From positions 7,747,367-7,811,366 of the forward strand of contig NC_081339.1 of assembly GCF_022539665.2 (NCBI RefSeq): a stretch of DNA of 64,000 nucleotides, read 5' to 3'. Of this stretch, positions 60,631 through 64,000 are shown piece by piece. This stretch comes from Daphnia carinata. Taxonomy: Eukaryota > Arthropoda > Branchiopoda > Diplostraca > Daphniidae. Below the pieces are notes generated by a model, which saw only the letters and a list, made by a program, of their open reading frames with translations, ran no database searches and had not been told where the DNA came from. Position 1 is the first letter of the stretch, and each line of letters starts with the position of its first letter. The position numbers were made by a program, and so were the translations under genes.

Positions 60631-61946
60631 ATGACACGCTCCAACTTCGTATTCATGTCGTCGTTGATAGTAATTATTCCCAATTGTTTTTCCCTATCGA
60701 GTTTGCTGTAAGCAACATTCGTTTTCTCTATTCTATGGCGTAAAGAATGTATTACGGAAATGTTTTGTTTTTAGATGAAGGTAATCGCCTGTTTCCTGGT
60801 GTTGGCTTCAGCCGAAGAGAAATCTTCTGTTGTGAATCAAGATCGCCAATCGAAGCAGATTCTGTTGACCTCCGAATCGTATAACTTCCCTAGCTCCCCA
60901 TTACCTTATTTTAATCCTTACGGACGACCGTTAGTGGTGCTAGTAGGAGATGTTTTCCCGTACCCTAATGTGCCTTACCTTTATTCGCTGTCTTCGCACG
61001 GTAGGAATCAAAACTGAGTTATTTTTTGTTTCAATATGTGTGTAATCAGTTACAGCTATTGCAAAGTTATATACTTTATCTTGATAGCATTGTTCTAAGC
61101 AAGTTTTTACACTCAGGTAACTTGGGAATCGAAAGGGCGTTTCAAAACCAACTAGCAGACATTAAGATAACACCAACAGCGACAGATATGAAATTATATT
61201 TTCTTAAAGAATTTCATTGTTGTTGCCACATTTGCAAATAAGGTTGGATGTAGAACGAAATATTATTTTTATTTTCTTTGTGTTCTCTGCCCTTTTATCA
61301 ACATTAAAAAAAAAATTATTCTTTCATTAGAGTGTCTCTTATCCAATCTTCCTACCGAAGGAAGCGTTCGTTGTCGTCAGGCCTCTCAAGCAAGGCGCGG
61401 AAACATCTATATCAAATTCAGCGCCGGCGACCAAATAGCTAATTTCGCAATCACCGCACCAACGAATTTCAACATTAGGCTAACATGTAGTGAAATTACG
61501 ACCGTTAAGGCTTTTACGGTAAGTCTATTGTGAATTATAAACGACTGAATTAATTTTATTAGCTTGATTGACGATACTGATGTTATCTTCGTAAACAGGA
61601 ATTTGTCTAAACTTTCTGGTAGTTATTATTTCTTTAGAAGAGAAGTGATTGTCCTTTTTTTTGCTATTGTGGAAAGCTGTTGTATTCACTTTACTCAAAT
61701 TTTTTAATTTGTTTTATGGGCCCACAGCAAAGCGTTGAAATCAGTAAAACGTCGGATACGCCTGTGACGGAAAGCGAGTACATAAACATTGCAGTGCGGA
61801 GTGCAAGCGCCGGAGGCGACGCAGGCTTCCAGAACAAAGGGAATGGCGCATTGAAATGTAACTGGGAGTCCAGTCGTCAATTATCATATGATAATACAGG
61901 ACGATTTTACGCCCCTATTTATATGGCAAATCAGCTCTTGCATTGA
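60631..61946 (+). pseudogene. Array member 8: decaying copy with lost promoter, donor site and stop
   Basis: Exon-like blocks lie at 60631-60669, 60775-61000, 61117-61185, 61331-61518 and 61728-61946. The frames are open, the signal peptide (MKVIACFLVLASA) is kept, and the four cysteines remain (RCRQASQARRG, LTCSEI, SDTPVTE, LKCNW). Three lesions set it apart. The core promoter is deleted. The exon 3 donor reads ATATGA where members 5-7 have GTATGA or GTATAA. The ancestral stop after ESSRQ is now TTA, adding about 21 residues from former 3' UTR. Because exon 3 is phase 1-1, skipping it would still give an open frame of 223 residues. It could be a pseudogene or a weakly expressed variant. Confidence 0.75.
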
Positions 61947-62357
61947 CTAATCACGAGACGCTGCGTCGTTCTTATTAGTCGGTGGGTACAAACTGAATTT
62001 GCGGGGCCGGATATATGAACCTATGCAGTGTCAATCATTTCAAAAGTTCTACTTTAATTTAAACAATCTTAAGTACTGAATAACCTTTACTGTACTAAAT
62101 CAATGTTTCTTTTATGCAAACGAAAAAATTAGAATAGAAAATCAACTGTGAACTGAAACAAAGGTGCGCTCTCTCTTCTTCACACATCGCTTGTGATTAT
62201 CCGTATGATATCTTGGCGGTAATAGACTAGCAGCAAGTGTATTCAATTACCAGACTTTGAAGTATCAACTTGAAATTAAAATTCAACTGGATAACGTAGA
62301 GTTTCTCATCACGTCGTCAATCGAACGATATTAAAAACATTTTCACTATAAAAACTC
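61947..62357. other. Convergent intergenic region between member 8 and DARS2
   Basis: Holds the 3' flank shared with members 5-7 and then the DARS2 3' flank from about 62230. This is the ancestral arrangement from which the relics at 53470 and 57590 were copied. Confidence 0.6.
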
Positions 62358-62363
62358 TTTATT
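62358..62363 (-). other. Poly(A) signal of DARS2
   Basis: AATAAA on the minus strand, 110 nt past the stop codon; conserved in the duplicated flanks at 53570 and 57716. Confidence 0.6.
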
Positions 62364-62472
62364 AAAGGATGGCATTGACTTCCTGACAATGATCATGATT
62401 CAGATTGAACTTATACACAGTTTAGCAGTACTGGATCTAACACAATCCATTCTATATCAACTGCCATCCTGC

Positions 62473-64000
62473 TTAGCTTCGGTTACTATTAACAGTTCCA
62501 ATGTGATACATTTCTTTTTCTTTCTGTGAGATCGATGAAGGTGCACCAGACATTAAATCTTTCCCGTCCAGACTCTTTGGAAATGCGATAACATCGCGAA
62601 TGCTGTTCGTATCGCACATGATTGACATCAGTCGATCTAGACCGAGAGCAATCCCCCCATGTGGCGGAGCACCACATCGTAGTGCCTTGAGCAAATGATG
62701 CAAGTTGGACGGATCCTCCTGAAGGATTTCTTTCAAAACATACTCTTGTAATTCTGACTGGTGGATGCGAATGGAACCGCCACCGATTTCGGATCCATTT
62801 AATACCAAATCGTAGTGCAAGCCACGTACGTCTAATGGTGAGGAACGCAGGAGATGTTCATCGTCAGGATGTGGTGCCGTAAATGGATGGTGAGCCGATT
62901 GCAATGGGCCCCCATCTAAGTCTTCCCATGGCAAAAACAAGGGGAAATCCACCACCCATAGAAAGTTGTTGCTGTTTGAGCGGAAGTTTACGCCCCGCGT
63001 CTCGAGGTGATTGGCCACCTCTAGTCGTATCTTGCCCATAGACGGTACCTGCGTATAAAAGAGAGAAGTGAGAACATAAGAAAGATTGGAAAACCAAAAT
63101 GATTTTCAATATCGAAGAATAAAGAGGCATGTGAGAATCCAGGTCAGGCAGCGTTTGCTCTGCAATTTTCAACGGGGGATTTCACGTTTCTCTATCAGGT
63201 TCCAGCTAGAGACTCTAGAGTGCGCTTCGTCATTCCAAAATGGAAAATTAAAGGGAAAGTTGGAGGTACTTCTAGAGGATAGACGTTCGTGCAGGACGAC
63301 GTGAAAAGCAAACCTTTTCTTAAAATAGAATTCAATCTCTGCCGTATTACATTTCATTGACATAACGCGGATTTTCCATAGCCGCTCCGTTTGAACTGGC
63401 CCACAAACGCAAGTCACGGCTCTTTGACGGTTTGTATAGAAACGTGACCATTTTACTTATTTGTAGGGAGCCCGGTTTCTTTCTTTTGCACGCGCAAAAT
63501 CCATTCGCGTGGTTCATTGCTCTCTCTGGCCTGACTCGTTGCGTTCTCGATGCGGTCTTTTCGTTTGATTTTTGTTTGAAGCAAACGTAAATAACTTACC
63601 AAGCTTTCTCTGGGTCCAAGGCCAAGTAAAATAGTATCGCCTGCAGAAGCACCTAAACGATCGCCAACGGAGCTCATTGTTTCTTGAGTAAGTTTTTTGG
63701 TCAACGATGATTTCCATTTGCCCCCGTCTTCTATTCTAATGAGAACAAAAGACAGCTGCGTTTCGTTGGTGGCCATTTTTGCCGAAGCCAGTAAGGACTC
63801 TTCGGTAGTTTTCGAAATCAAAGCCTGCATGCAATGGCAGGATGGTGTCAGTCGTGTGATTAATGACAAAATTTATTTTTGTTTTTCAAATTACCGCAGA
63901 GTTCTTGAAAACTATGGCGATTGCAGCAAAATTTGCAATCTGGGAACTGTCGAATATGCGAGACATTTCGTTGGCCTTGGCGAGATCCGTTATGTCTTGA
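62473..64000 (-). CDS. DARS2: Mitochondrial aspartyl-tRNA synthetase, C-terminal half (runs off window)
   Basis: Class II synthetase that charges mitochondrial tRNA-Asp. Three exons are visible on the minus strand: beyond 64000 to 63895, 63824-63600 and 63048-62473 (stop), together about 301 residues in frame with phase 0 junctions. The first two exons cover the bacterial-type GAD insertion region ending [11 protein letters not shown]. The last exon has [44 protein letters not shown] and class II motif 3, [14 protein letters not shown], with the tRNA-synthetase arginine. RDVIAFPKS near the end is typical of bacterial and mitochondrial AspRS. The N-terminal anticodon-binding domain and targeting peptide lie outside the window. 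It converges on array member 8, and its tail was duplicated into the array. Confidence 0.95.

Overview
The window is arthropod nuclear DNA, most likely from a branchiopod crustacean of the Daphnia type. That rests on an arthropod BarH homeobox gene, a mitochondrial aspartyl-tRNA synthetase, compact GT-AG introns, and TATA plus TCAGT-like initiator promoters; the species is an inference. There are no prokaryotic operons, CRISPR arrays, rRNA genes or tRNA genes that I can support.

Region 1 (about 1-34,500) is low-gene, very rich in homopolymers of all four bases and in dinucleotide repeats. Its only convincing gene is one BarH-class homeobox gene on the minus strand. It has four coding exons: 22284-23112, 19683-20055, 17022-17203 and 15497-15756. 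They join in frame to a 547-residue protein with a FIL/EH1-like motif, an acidic linker and a complete homeodomain split by an intron after NRR. The rest looks like its untranslated flanks, introns and regulatory surroundings.

Region 2 (about 34,500-62,000) has ordinary sequence complexity. A five-exon gene at 35959-36910 encodes a secreted ML-fold/GM2-activator-like lipid-binding protein with eight cysteines. After it comes a tandem array on the plus strand of eight related genes, seven full-length in layout and one truncated. The family is secreted and five-exon and I do not recognise it. Each full-length copy has a 10-13 codon first exon, then a signal peptide and Pro/Tyr-rich region in exon 2. 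A variable phase 1-1 cassette forms exon 3, and a four-cysteine domain spans exons 4 and 5. Members 1-2, 3-4 and 5-8 form three sequence subgroups.

Region 3 (62,473-64,000, minus strand) is the 3' part of the mitochondrial aspartyl-tRNA synthetase gene (DARS2), tail to tail with the last array member. Its 3' end has been copied with the neighbouring family gene: relics lie at 53470-53877, 57590-57857 and 58857-59112. Two relics end at the same internal DARS2 breakpoint, so the array grew by tandem duplication of a unit holding one family gene plus the DARS2 tail. The youngest copies show decay: member 7 has lost its promoter and exons 1-2, and member 8 has lost its core promoter, one splice donor and its ancestral stop codon.
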